From the NCBI GenBank assembly GCA_015039365.1, contig WION01000703.1, positions 1 to 23,604 of the forward strand: a DNA stretch of 23,604 bases, read 5' to 3'. This stretch comes from Amanita rubescens. Its lineage: Eukaryota; Basidiomycota; Agaricomycetes; Agaricales; Amanitaceae. The stretch's first letter is position 1. Each line of letters starts with the position of its first letter. Position numbers and translations under genes: made by a program. Shown here in pieces: positions 9,432 through 19,071 of the stretch. The notes under the pieces were generated by a model. The model was given only the letters and a program-made list of their open reading frames with translations. It was not told the DNA's origin and made no database searches.

Positions 9432-10155
9432 CTAGCAAGAGTGGGAACGACACGATCTAGCATGATAACATGCTCAACACGATCTATCGTAATCAGGTAC
9501 GGTCTAAGCGAACTGTAACAGAGTCTGAGCAGAGCCTGGGTTGGTATATGTGCAGAACACACCAGCTACGCGAAGCTTGGGCGCAGAAACATCTGAGACT
9601 GTCGATGGTATTGCGAAGCTGATATAAAAGCTGGAGCTCAACAGGGAGGTGTTGTTGATTCAACACTGCGTAGGTGGCCCAGGATCAACTTGTCCCTATT
9701 ACGCACTATTAAAGTGAGCACAAACTTGCACCTAATCTGTTATTCGGGATACGTACACTGCATGTGTCCTCGAGGGAAAAAACCTTGTCGTATGTGCAAC
9801 GAGTCCGTCCCTTCATTGCTAGTTGGCTGATCTGTCGGCTGTCCGGCATCTACCTGGGCGAGTGTCTGCTAGTGTAAGATCTAGACCGTTAGGTAGCACA
9901 AACGGCGTTCGGCTTATATTTGTTCACCGTGCGTAAGGAAAAACAGGAACGAACGAAAAACGGCAGACATACGGGACGAGAACTCAAAAAAGTGGTTTGG
10001 GTCTGAGATCTGAGGGTTTGTTAACAGTCGCGACCTGGATTTTTGGCATTGTCAAGGTGTTTTAGTCTAATAAGTGAGCGGAGAGTCGGTGCTAGGCGCC
10101 GATATGTTACCTAGTACGCGGCGACCCTGGTGGCCGAGTAACTCTAAAACACAGG
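9432..10155. repeat. Direct repeat X, LTR-like, partner of 14323-15022
   Basis: About 720 bp match 14323-15022 in the same orientation, from TAGCAAGAGTGGGAAC to GAGTAACTCTAAAACAC, with scattered substitutions and several indels (for example extra bases at about 9665-9695 and 9885-9898). It has no long open frame. It contains a TATAAA at 9623-9628 on the plus strand followed by CTCAACAGGGAGGTG. The noncoding nature, direct orientation and internal TATA box resemble a long terminal repeat, but I see no clean TG..CA ends and no target-site duplication, and no retroelement genes between the copies. Confidence 0.8.
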
Positions 10156-10396
10156 GGCCGTGAGCAGGCTTTGAATTGTACTACGGGGATGGAGAGAGAA
10201 GAACGGGCGAGAATCAGTGAGCAGTGGCATTGATGCGTTCGCGTTGGCGGCGGATATCGGTGAGGAGAAGCGTGATGGCGTTGATGACCCAGCACACCCG
10301 GGCCGGAGTACTTGGGACTGGCGGCGGGCATGCCACATCTGGGAGGACTCCGGTGAGAACGGCGGTTGGCAAAGTTACCTGGGTGATGAGGGGCGT

Positions 10397-10841
10397 AAGT
10401 GGAGATGGGTGGATGGGTGGTGGGAGGGCGGTTAGACGAGCGGCATTCACAAGCATAAGGGGCTCACCGGACCTTGTGTTGGAAAGATACCGAAGACGCT
10501 GTCCACGGCATCTAATTGGTCTGCAAATTTTGAAAGATCATCTTCCAGACGTTTAACGAGAGTGTTGGGTTGGAGTCCTTGGGCTGAGAAAAGTGGTGTC
10601 ATTTCACATAGCGGATCGTCGATGGCGCTCACCTTCCACAATTCCAGATGGCGAGAATCGACACCCTCGAAGGAAACTGCACACTGCTTTTTTATCTCGT
10701 TCTTCAAGTCGCCAACCTCAACATCGCCCACAGTAACTGGAAAGACGATATCTTCGCGACAATTAAGCCGGAGAGTGGTAGGCATGGCCGCACTCTGCAC
10801 TAATCTCTTACTTAAATAAGTCTATTGTGGACTGTGAGGCG
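10397..10841. repeat. Repeat Y: second copy of the CRN header region
   Basis: It matches 13787-14268 in the same orientation, from GGAGATGGGTGGATGGGTGG to AAGTCTATTGTGGACTGT. It contains the header coding sequence, its 49-nt intron (10584-10632) and the first bases of the following large intron. Because the intron is kept, the copy was made at DNA level, not from a spliced transcript. Confidence 0.85.
10447..10785 (-). pseudogene. Crinkler-type header fragment, broken
   Basis: Starting at ATG 10785, the first exon encodes a CRN-type ubiquitin-like header (VGDLKNEIKKQCAVSFEGVD, then LELWK at the conserved end). After the intron 10584-10632 the second exon begins PKDSNP like the parent, then changes frame: compared with the 13855-14038 exon it lacks a stretch and re-enters the header frame at LEDDLSKFADQLD..VFGIFP. 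It has no NTPase domain downstream. Following it leftward, 10156-10396 is a unique GC-rich spacer with no recognised gene. The piece is most simply a truncated duplicate of the header of the CRN gene at its right. Confidence 0.75.
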
Positions 10842-10907
10842 TTGGTGCTATGGATCAACATAGATACGGTTGGAAACGCCTCCCGAACCTAGCCTTTGGG
10901 ACCCCAT

Positions 10908-13900
10908 TCAAAGCTTAACCCACTCTCTAGTCTTCACCACTGAATCGGCTGTTGAACCAATATAATCCTTCACTAGTCTCCACCTGAAAACAGCCACATC
11001 AGCCTCCCCCTTGTGATGCTTCTGAGCCTTTTTATTGTAAGGGTTTACAATGATGTGAAGGGTTCTGGGGGTCTGTCGGTCTGAGGGTGAAGAGGATCGT
11101 GGGGTGCTGCGCTTGCTGCTGTGAAGCTTTTCGCGATAAGTGTCAGCTATATTTGGTGCTTTTCTTTCTTCTTGCTTTTCTTTCCCAAGGATCTTCTCCA
11201 AGGCTTTCGCCAGATCATTTTCGAGATCCGGGTAGTAAGACACTGGCGCATATCGATCCCGTTTCCCATTGGTCTATAAACATCAAAACGAGGGTAGAGG
11301 CTGACAGGGATTAAAAGTATGATACCTACCACAACCGTGTAGAAGAACTTGGGTGTAACAGAATTGATGGCTTTTTTCCAGGTCCCAAGATTGAGATCTG
11401 GCGTAACTTTTGATTGAAACGCGGCAAGAATCAACTCTTTCGTCTCTTCAGTTTGAAGGAAACACAACAAGTCAGCACCCATGTGGTTGTCCGGAAAAAG
11501 AAAGGCCTTTCCATCTGGATTTTCCAAAAATTTGAGAACGTCTTCGGGCGATTGGGCCTTGAGACCCAAGCGATCGGAACTGCCTGAATTCCACGATACT
11601 GGACAGCTCTGCAGTTCACCACCAGCAACACGCTTCAGGGAGACCAAGGTAAGCTTCCTCGACCCTAATTCCGTGCTACAGCGGCAGACGTCTGAAAGAA
11701 GACTAGACTTTCCCCCAAAAACTTCCATGAGCACAAGAAGTAGAGCGTTTTCAACCACAAATCCTAGTGACAATGGTTTGAGAGCATTGCGAAATGACTT
11801 AACCATCCAGTTCTTCCTCGTCGTCCAATCGTGCTTTTCAAAAAGCGAGCTAAGAGAGAGGACTACCAATGGTTCGGAAATGTATACAGGATGGGTCACT
11901 TCAAGATCGAATGCGTAAATGCCTGGCATCTGGTCCAAAAAACCTACACCCAACTCAATGATGTCATGTATATTTCTGTCAATGGAAATGGATGTAAGTT
12001 CGCTTCCTAAAGTCCACCGCATAAGAGCGTCAGCTAGGCATTCTATCAATTCCATTCCTATTAGATACGTGGTCGGCCAACGAATCGCTAAAAGAGATAA
12101 TACACTGACTATTTGATAATTCTCCTTCTTTGACAAGATGGTCCAATCCAATGAGTGGTTGGTATGTTTTGATCTTCCGGTACAAATCGGGAGAAATAGG
12201 CGGTTCACCAGCCTCCAGATCGATTGCATCAGTAATTTTGAATCCAGTCAAGTGTTCAGCGAACAAGGTGAGGATGCGGTGGCGTGGGACATTTTCTGAG
12301 TAGAGTAAAAGCTCGATAAGACTCGCTGTCAGGCGGTAACTATATCGATGATGAGAAGAAATCTTGTACCGCCAAATAATAGACATACCGGCCAGAAAAC
12401 CAGTACATCATACGCTCCAACAATCGCCGATCTGAGATGTTGTCATTGGAGAGAGTGAGGTATCGACGAATATAGGTCTCTTGAGAAGAATCGTCCCTCG
12501 TGAAACGCCCAACATCAGTGAAGACTAGGGGCACTTTCCCGTTTGGTACCTGTTTTGCGGCAACAGATCGCACCGGCGCATATTTCACCAGCTGCGTCGA
12601 CAGACCAGTTCCCGAAAGAATAATCTTCTTGAAGAAGCTTCTCGACAGAAAGAAGTCAACCATTTCACGAAGAATGGGGAGCAGATCGCCTGACCCAGAG
12701 CGAAAGAACTTGAGATCTTCAGCGGCCACCTGTGCTTTATCGATCACGATGAATAGAGGTGTACGAATTTCCATAGGAAACAGATCTTTTCTCTCAGTGA
12801 TGGTTTTAAGCAGTGAGGAAATGATCTTAAGCAAGATATCAGTCTCAGTTCTCCGAAGGGCCTGAAGCACTTCAACAAAAAGATCAGCACTAGATGGCAA
12901 ACAGGGGGGCAAAACTTGAGCAAGTACCCATCGCCGTCGAGCATCCATGACATTCGTGTGAGGAGGAAGCTGTTGCACAAATTGATTCAAGATAAAGAAA
13001 CGCGCACACAACAACATTGCAAAGGCGCGGTGAGTGGCAAAAGCATTGTTGGAATGGTCCTGAGAGCTTTCGCCTTTCCTCCAAGTACTCATATTTTGCA
13101 ACATTTGCGTTGCTATCTTGAAATCGTTGGAGCCAGATGGTTTACCTAGCGCAGTCTTGCACGAAATATAAAAGCCCCAATGAGAGCAAAGACCGTCAAG
13201 TGAAAGGCGCGTTTTACCCGATCCAGAGACGCTAAATAGATGGCTAGAAAGAGCAAGATTAGAATTAATTATTTTCACAGTTATCCCGGCACCACGAACA
13301 CTGTCTCACCATAACTTTCACTGATATGAAACAAGCCCTTAATCCGTTCCTGATTTTGATGCTTGCCAAGCTCGTGAATGAGAAGATTTGGGTCAAGGGC
13401 AGATCCACCCCGAAGTCTGTAAGTTTGTCTTCACGTTTGATCGAGTCGAGATATACATCCAATTTCCCAGTAGCCAAGTATTCAATATACTTCCTAAAGC
13501 CTGCAAGTGCTTCGGCCATTTCAGTTTCCGTCTCTTGGCGGTTGAGGCGCGGGGATAGAACTAATGAAGCTCCAACCGTTCCTGCTTGTATCTTAGCAGG
13601 TGGGGTTTGTGGCGGTGAATTACTGAGACGAGGCCGTTTAGAAGGATGCTCTGATGGTGTTGGAGAACATGTATGCGAGGGTGAGAGGCAGGATACAAGG
13701 CAATGGCAATCAGTGTGATAACATATTCATATTTAAGGGGAATCGGGAAGAAGGTAAACGAACGGCAGGAATGCATGAAGGAGCGGTGGAGATGGGTGGA
13801 TGGGTGGTGGGAGGGCAGTTAGACGAGCGGCATTCACAAGCATAAGGGGCTCACCGGTACGTGGGACCTTTACAATTATGTGGATGTAGCCTTTGGGAGG

Positions 13901-14246
13901 CTGTGGTGGAAAGATACTTAAAACGGTTCTCGTGGGGCCTAATTTGTCCGCAAATTTTAAAAAATCATGTCCCAGGAACTCAATACGTTTAGGGAGGGTG
14001 TCGTCTGGCTCGGCGGCGATGAGGTTGGATTCCTTGGGCTGAGAAAAGTGGTGTCATTTCACATAGCGGATCGTCGATGGCGCTCACCTTCCACAATTCC
14101 AGATGGCGAGAATCGACACCCTCGAAGGAAACTGCACACTGCTTTTTTATCTCGTTCTTCAAGTCACCAACCACAACATCGCCCACGGTAAGTGGAAGGA
14201 CGATACCTTCGCCTTCTATGAGACAATTAAGCTGGATGGTAGGCAT
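10908..14246 (-). CDS. Crinkler (CRN)-type protein with P-loop NTPase domain, frame interrupted
   Basis: Reverse-strand exons: 14246-14088 (ubiquitin-like header ending LELWK), 14038-13855 (linker with KGYIHIIVKVP, the header-to-body motif of CRN proteins), 13650 to about 13300 (linker), about 13240-12389 (NTPase core), 12339 to about 12130, then on to 11330, and 11273-10908. Clear introns are 14039-14087, 13651-13854, 12340-12388 and 11274-11329. The core has Walker A SVSGSGKTR (about 13208-13231), a Walker-B strand PLFIVIDKAQVA, ILSGTGLS, and the CRN body landmarks LTGFKITDAIDLEAGEPPIS and LLCFLQTEETKELILAAFQ. Fungal CRNs are effector or conflict proteins with a P-loop NTPase that may drive an attached nuclease. 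Oddities: Lys replaces the catalytic Glu of Walker B (12736-12738). The frame changes near 13400-13480 (a 74-nt intron would repair it), at the exon junction near 13240 and near 12118-12132. No separate nuclease domain was recognised. Its activity is doubtful, but the family assignment is firm. Confidence 0.82.
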
Positions 14247-14268
14247 GGTCTTAAGTCTATTGTGGACT
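13787..14268. repeat. Repeat Y', header region of the CRN gene
   Basis: This is the parent copy of 10397-10841. Its left boundary lies inside the 204-nt second intron of the CRN gene, exactly between header and body exons. Its right boundary is in the 5' flank, 55 bp before direct repeat X'. Confidence 0.85.
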
Positions 14269-14322
14269 GTTTGTACCGAGCGTCGTGCAACTCGGCGCAC
14301 CTGGCGCTCTTCTCCAGCCTTT

Positions 14323-15022
14323 AGCAAGAGTGGGAACAACACGATCTAGGATTAGACAAAGTGCACGATAACATGCTCAATACGATCTATCGTAATCAGG
14401 TCAGCTCAATTGCGAACTATAACAGAGCCTGAGCAGAGCCTGAGTTGGTATATGTGCAGAACACACCAGCTACGCGAAGCTTGGGCGCAGAAATATCTGA
14501 GACTGTCGATGGTATTGAGAAGCTCATATAAAAACTGGAGCTCAACAGGGAGGTGTTGTTGATTCAACAGCAACTTAACGCACTATTAAAGTGAGCACAA
14601 ACTTGCACCTAATGGCAGTGTTATTCGGGATACGTACACTGCATGTGTCCTCGAGGGAAAAAACCTTGTCGCATGTGCAACGAGTCCGTCCCTTCATTGC
14701 TAGTTGGCTGATCTGTCGGCTGTCCGGCATCTGCCTGGGCGAGTGTCTGCTAGTGTAAGATCTATAGGACGGCGTTCGGCTTATATTTGTTCACCGTGCG
14801 TAAGGAAAAACAGGAACGAACGAAACAAGGCAGACATACGGGACGAGGACTCAAAAAAGTGGTTTGGGTCTGAGATCTGAGAGTTTGTTAACAGTCGCGG
14901 CCTGGGTTTTTGGCATTGTCAACGTGCCTTAGTCTAATAAGTGAGCGGAGAGTCGGTGCTAGGCGCCGATATATTACCTAGTACGCGGCGACCCTGGTGG
15001 CCGAGTAACTCTAAAACACGGG
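14323..15022. repeat. Direct repeat X', LTR-like, partner of 9432-10155
   Basis: About 700 bp match X, with TATAAAA at 14527-14533 on the plus strand pointing away from the CRN gene toward the DUF6533 gene. It lies directly in the 5' flank of the CRN gene and so may carry part of its promoter. There is no open frame of note. The right end stops at AACTCTAAAACAC, after which the two flanks differ. Confidence 0.8.
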
Positions 15023-15189
15023 GCAAGTTACTATAATGGTCCCACTATGCACCGCCGCTTGATCGCCGCCCTTCAAGGTGCTACATAGAGTTAATGCACC
15101 ATTTGACTGGTTCTGATTATAACTCTCCGCAAAGCATTCGAACTGCCCATGCTGCCCTAGTTGTCTTGCGATACTGTTGTTTCTAAATT

Positions 15190-16751
15190 ATGGACGATTC
15201 GCCGTCCATCGTCGCGTAAGTCATTCCTTAACGATGTTGTAAACGAGTCATTTATTCCTCGAGAAGTGCAAAGCAAAGCGCTGTTGGTGAGTAAGATATC
15301 TAAAAAAACCACTCAAATCTTATACATATAACATAGGTCTCTGTATGTCTTGCCGCCTATCCTGATTTTTCGTCGGTTAACCTTCTGGTTAGACGCGTTG
15401 ATCGTGTACGAGTTCCTTCTTCTGTGAGTTATCTGTTGCGTCAATAGCGTTGATCCGGGTTACTGATCTCCTGTATACGTTTCAGCTTGGACGACGAGTA
15501 CAGGCTCGTGAGTGTGTCCTTGGGTTTTATCGGATGCGCTCGGTTTCTCACTCGTCTTAGGTGTACAAGTCACGCTGGAATACCATCAAAGTCCTCTATT
15601 TGCTATGTCGTTTCATGCCACTCGTACTGTGGTTGGTCGTAGTGTTTATGTTGGTGACTGGCCGTAGCCCCATCAATTGCACAAGTTGGGTTTATGCACA
15701 GTCATGGATTATGATGACACTGGTGAGACACCGTCTATAAGTTATTTTCAAGTTCTAATTTTGGCTTGTGCAGCAGTTTGTTCCCGAATGTCTGTGTTCT
15801 TGTTGTTATCGAATTGTCCGTTCAGATTGTTGCTGATCTCTCGCTGCCCAGGTCTGCTGTTGTACCGTGCTTGGGCTTTCTGCGGGCAAAAGAAGCCACT
15901 GACCTGGCTATTTTGTATGGGCTTCACCTCCTACGTCGCCGTACTCTTCTGGGGATACAGCTCAATAATGAAGCTAAATACAGGAGCTAATAAAGAATCT
16001 CGGATAGCTTGCATAATTTCCTTGTCAAATGCGAGACATGCAATTGGTGTAGGTGCAACCGTCTTCGTTTTGAATGTATGATGTTGACGAATGGTCAGTG
16101 TGCACTGGTAGGAGTTCGTTGTGCCTTTCTGTCGGAAGATAGACTGAAGTACATAGTTTGCCGCAGTTGTCCTGGATGTCATGGTGGTGACAGCTATGAT
16201 ATGTGTAAGCAATTGGTTTATTATGCTCTTGATAGCGGTAACGTTAGATTGGCCAAAGCATTACTCTTGCAATCGCCTTGTTCAGGGATCCTTCAGCAAA
16301 CTTTGTTTTTTTCAAGGTATGTCGCGGGACCTGTGTGCGTCTTGAGGTGACTATTAAATTTACCAGTTATCGTCTATATTTGTTTGATGGCGATCGCCCA
16401 TTCATTTTCAATTTACTCTTTTTTGGGGTGCGTGCGGATTTCTGTTACGAATACCAACCCTTTGATACTCTATTACAGGAAGCCGGATGCTGCCAATCCT
16501 TCATATAATTTGACCCTGGTATTAGCAAATCTGCTTGTAAGTTCCACCGGAATTATGTCCTTGGACGCTGATGGATAACGCGCATTTCTAGACCTGTCGA
16601 TTGTAAGTGTGAGCTCGTCGGACTTCGAGCAATTGTGTTTACTGGTAACAGTATCTTGGATCTGAGAAGGGAAGTGAACCCCAATACCATCCAGATATTA
16701 GAAAAAATTTCCTTGGCCGTACGCGATGCCAGGCTCGAGGATACTTCTTGA
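15190..16751 (+). CDS. DUF6533-type multi-pass membrane protein
   Basis: Many short exons with short introns. The central ones are certain: 15337-15423 (LDALIVYEFLLL), 15486-15507 (LDDEYRL), 15561-15722 (VYKSRWNTIKVLYLLCRFMP, LWWLVVFMLVTG, then INCTSWVYAQSWIMMTL). Together they form the DUF6533 signature: a hydrophobic helix, the LDDEYRLVYK loop and a second helix. From 15774 coding continues; an intron of 50 nt starting gttgtt near 15801 leads to LLLYRAWAFCGQKKPLTWLF and MGFTSYVAVLFWGYSS. Later pieces include SGNVRLAKALL (about 16230), YNLTLVLANLL (about 16503-16536) and a last exon from about 16653 with ILDLRREVNPNTIQ, ending TGA at 16751. The ATG at 15190 with donor gtaagt at 15216 is likely, but the second exon and those between 16000 and 16480 are uncertain. 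About six to seven membrane segments are expected. The family is expanded in Agaricomycetes; the role is unknown. Confidence 0.72.
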
Positions 16752-17108
16752 GCAACGTATAACATCAGTTAAGCGATGTCCCCCCCTTCACCTCGTCACA
16801 AGCCTCATGGCATGTCATCATTGATACACAAATATGGTACGCGGGGTAAGACCACAGTGAACACATGCTCGGCGACAAAACTTGGTCCTGTAAATTAGTA
16901 AAAATTATTACATATGCTGATTAGACTTGTCAATACATCGCAGGGTTGATTTACATTATGAAAGGCTAGGAACGCGATCACGATGTTTTCTAATGCCGAG
17001 ATGCCGAGGCTGCTGACAAAGAAACGCGCTGTGTTGAGAATAGCGGCTTTGGGCTGCACGCTTCAGGTCAACTACCTTGTGTTCCGACCTTGTTCCCGGT
17101 TCCCTCTC
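16752..17108. other. Intergenic region, possible promoter of the CK1 gene
   Basis: No gene is recognised. An ATG at 16983 is in the plus strand upstream of the kinase start but lies in a different context. A frame from it reads into the kinase N-terminus ([10 protein letters not shown] to MEYTVGG), so a 42-residue extension cannot be excluded. The family start at 17109 is preferred because CK1 Lys38 and Asp128 then fall at their usual numbers. Confidence 0.45.
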
Positions 17109-18388
17109 ATGGAATACACGGTAGGCGGCAAGTACAGGCTCGAGGAGGAGATTGCCAATGGCGGTTGTGGTATGTATACCTTGTTGCCATCCTCTTACGG
17201 CGCTGCCTATTTCTGACGCTTGGTTCGAAATCAGGCACAGTTTTCTTGGGGGTCCACACCGTTGCTGGCAAGGAAGTCGCCATTAAGCTGGAGCCTGCAG
17301 TAACAAAGAACAGCCCCCTGAAACAAGAATCCAAGATTTATAAGACTCTGATGGGAGGCACGGGGGTCCCTTGGATTATGTGGTCCGGGAGAAAAGGCGA
17401 CTACAACGTCCTGGTTATTGATCTCCTAGGACCATCGCTTGAAGATTTGTTCAAGATGTGCAATCGACGCTTTTCACTCAAGACCGTCCTCCTATTGGCA
17501 GAACAATTGGTAAGAAAATATTGTCTTTTTTATTCTTCTTTCGGTTTTCTCTTTTTTTTTCAGTGGCGTTGATTAATTCGTCGTGAATCGAGAGCTGACC
17601 AGTGTTTATCCTTCCAGATATCTCGCATTGAATTTATCCACTCTCATTCTTTCGTGCATCGAGATATCAAACCTGCTAATTTTGTCATGGGCGTCGGGGA
17701 TGCCGCCCATCTGGTCAACGTCATAGACTTTGGTCTTGCTAAAAAGTATCGCGATCCTCGTACTCTAAATCATATACCGTACAGGCGAACGGACGTTCAC
17801 GGAGTCGGCACGTCGCTCTTTGCCGCGATCAATACTCACTTTGGCATAGGTAAATGTCTATACTACGCTTCCTTTTAACAAGATACTAACATCGCTATAG
17901 AGTCTTCCCGCAGAGATGACTTGGAATCTCTGGCATACATGTTGATATATTTCCTGCGTGGCACGTTGCCATGGCGCAAGATCCGGGCACCCCAAACACC
18001 GCCCATCCACACTACTCCAGCATCTGAGGGCGATGCCCCGATATCAGACAAGGAGAACTATAACCCTGTCTCAGTTACCTGGGACATGATTCGTGATGCG
18101 AAAATTGCGGCGGAACCATTGCTTACTCTTGGTCTACCACCAGAATTCGATATCATTTACCGATACGCACGCGGATTGGAGTTTGACGACCTCCCAGATT
18201 ATGAAGGCTTAAGACGGCTCTTCCGTGGTCTCGCAGAACGCGTAGGGATCGAGTATGACGGAGTCTACGAATGGACTGTATCTGGTAACAAGCAACGGAA
18301 TTTCATCAACCGCCGCGTGAGCGAGAGCGGTGGGAAGAGGGTGAAAAGAGGACGCGTCTGTGTAGCATGCACCTCCCGTCAGGGCTAG
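17109..18388 (+). CDS. Casein kinase 1-like protein kinase, divergent activation segment
   Basis: Exons 17109-17169, 17235-17509, 17618-17849 and 17901-18388 join to 351 residues. Introns are 65, 108 and 51 nt. Family features: [19 protein letters not shown] (glycine loop), VAIKLEP (Lys38), [29 protein letters not shown] (Asp128), [12 protein letters not shown] (Asp149), [21 protein letters not shown]. These residue numbers coincide with those of ordinary CK1, so the catalytic core is complete. CK1 kinases phosphorylate Ser/Thr in many pathways. Differences from typical CK1: after HIPYR the usual LTGTARYASINTH is replaced by a segment containing [15 protein letters not shown], and the loop after LPW is lengthened by a Pro/Thr-rich insertion (about 18000-18070). 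The basic C-terminus ends in [12 protein letters not shown]. This looks like a member of the lineage-specific CK1 expansion of agarics. Altered substrate choice is inferred, not shown. Confidence 0.92.
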
Positions 18389-19071
18389 GTGCGCCGATGG
18401 GGCGTGGGGGAGCGGAATTCGCAACCACTTGGGGATCCACGTCCCATGCTCGAAGCTCGAAGGTCCACTCGTCACTTACCCGCATGACGACTCAGAAAGG
18501 CCTTCATACCAACGCTTGCCTCTTGAATTTGTCTTGGCAAGGCCGCCGGGCCTGAACGAAGGCTGTAATCTCAATCTACTGGAACGTCCGGTCATCGGCG
18601 CAGCAGGCCAACGGGCCATTCCTTGGGATATTGTTTGCACAATTTGGAAGCACCAAACGCCAGGCGTATGCCAACTTCATTCATTTGGATCTTGCATTCT
18701 CTACGTATCAAAGTCACTCGCTTGTGTTACAAACCTATAGTTTGTAGTTCTACGAACCCTGCAAATATGCTTGGTAGTATAATTGCATGGACATTTAAGG
18801 CCTAGGTAAAGTTGTACTATGATTTGTTGTCCTAGATAGTGATTACTTATAGGAGTCATCTGAGTTTGGAACGCGTGCCTTTGCAAGGTTTCATTTTTCC
18901 GAATAGAAAAGGGTGTATGGAGGTGCAGCAAAAAGGACTTTGCATCAGGCGGATGCGTGTATGTAGCGCAAGAGGCTTGAGTAAATCAGTTAAGCGTAAC
19001 TTAAAGAGTCGTTTTTACGGCGGATGGCAAGCCGTCGTCGGTCCTTATACTCGGGGGAGGGCGCGGAAACA
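18389..19071. other. Intergenic region, no gene recognised
   Basis: Nearly 700 bp between the CK1 stop and the RNase H-like relic. Open frames up to about 100 codons occur on both strands without recognisable motifs. The 18389-18560 part is GC-rich and may be the CK1 3' flank; 18700-18830 is AT-rich. Confidence 0.4.

Noticed and set aside
10214..10456. An 80-codon reverse-strand gene next to the CRN header copy
   Set aside because: Its first half is the intron sequence shared with 13787-13854 and the rest is a GC-rich spacer without family resemblance.
10440..10800. Header copy Y as a retrocopy
   Set aside because: The 49-nt intron is still present at 10584-10632, and part of the next intron was copied too, so the source was genomic DNA.
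12340..13278. The NTPase open frame as an independent gene starting at 13278
   Set aside because: The apparent start is a GTG lying inside an AT-rich intron-like stretch. CRN header and linker exons precede it on the same strand, so it is the body of the CRN gene.
9432..15022. A complete LTR retrotransposon
   Set aside because: The flanking direct repeats look LTR-like, but between them there is no gag, protease, reverse transcriptase or integrase, no primer-binding site was recognised, and the repeat ends lack clear TG..CA and target-site duplications.
16009..16350. A Cys-rich 113-codon zinc-binding protein
   Set aside because: The cysteines have no regular spacing, and the stretch falls within the exon/intron mosaic of the DUF6533-type gene.
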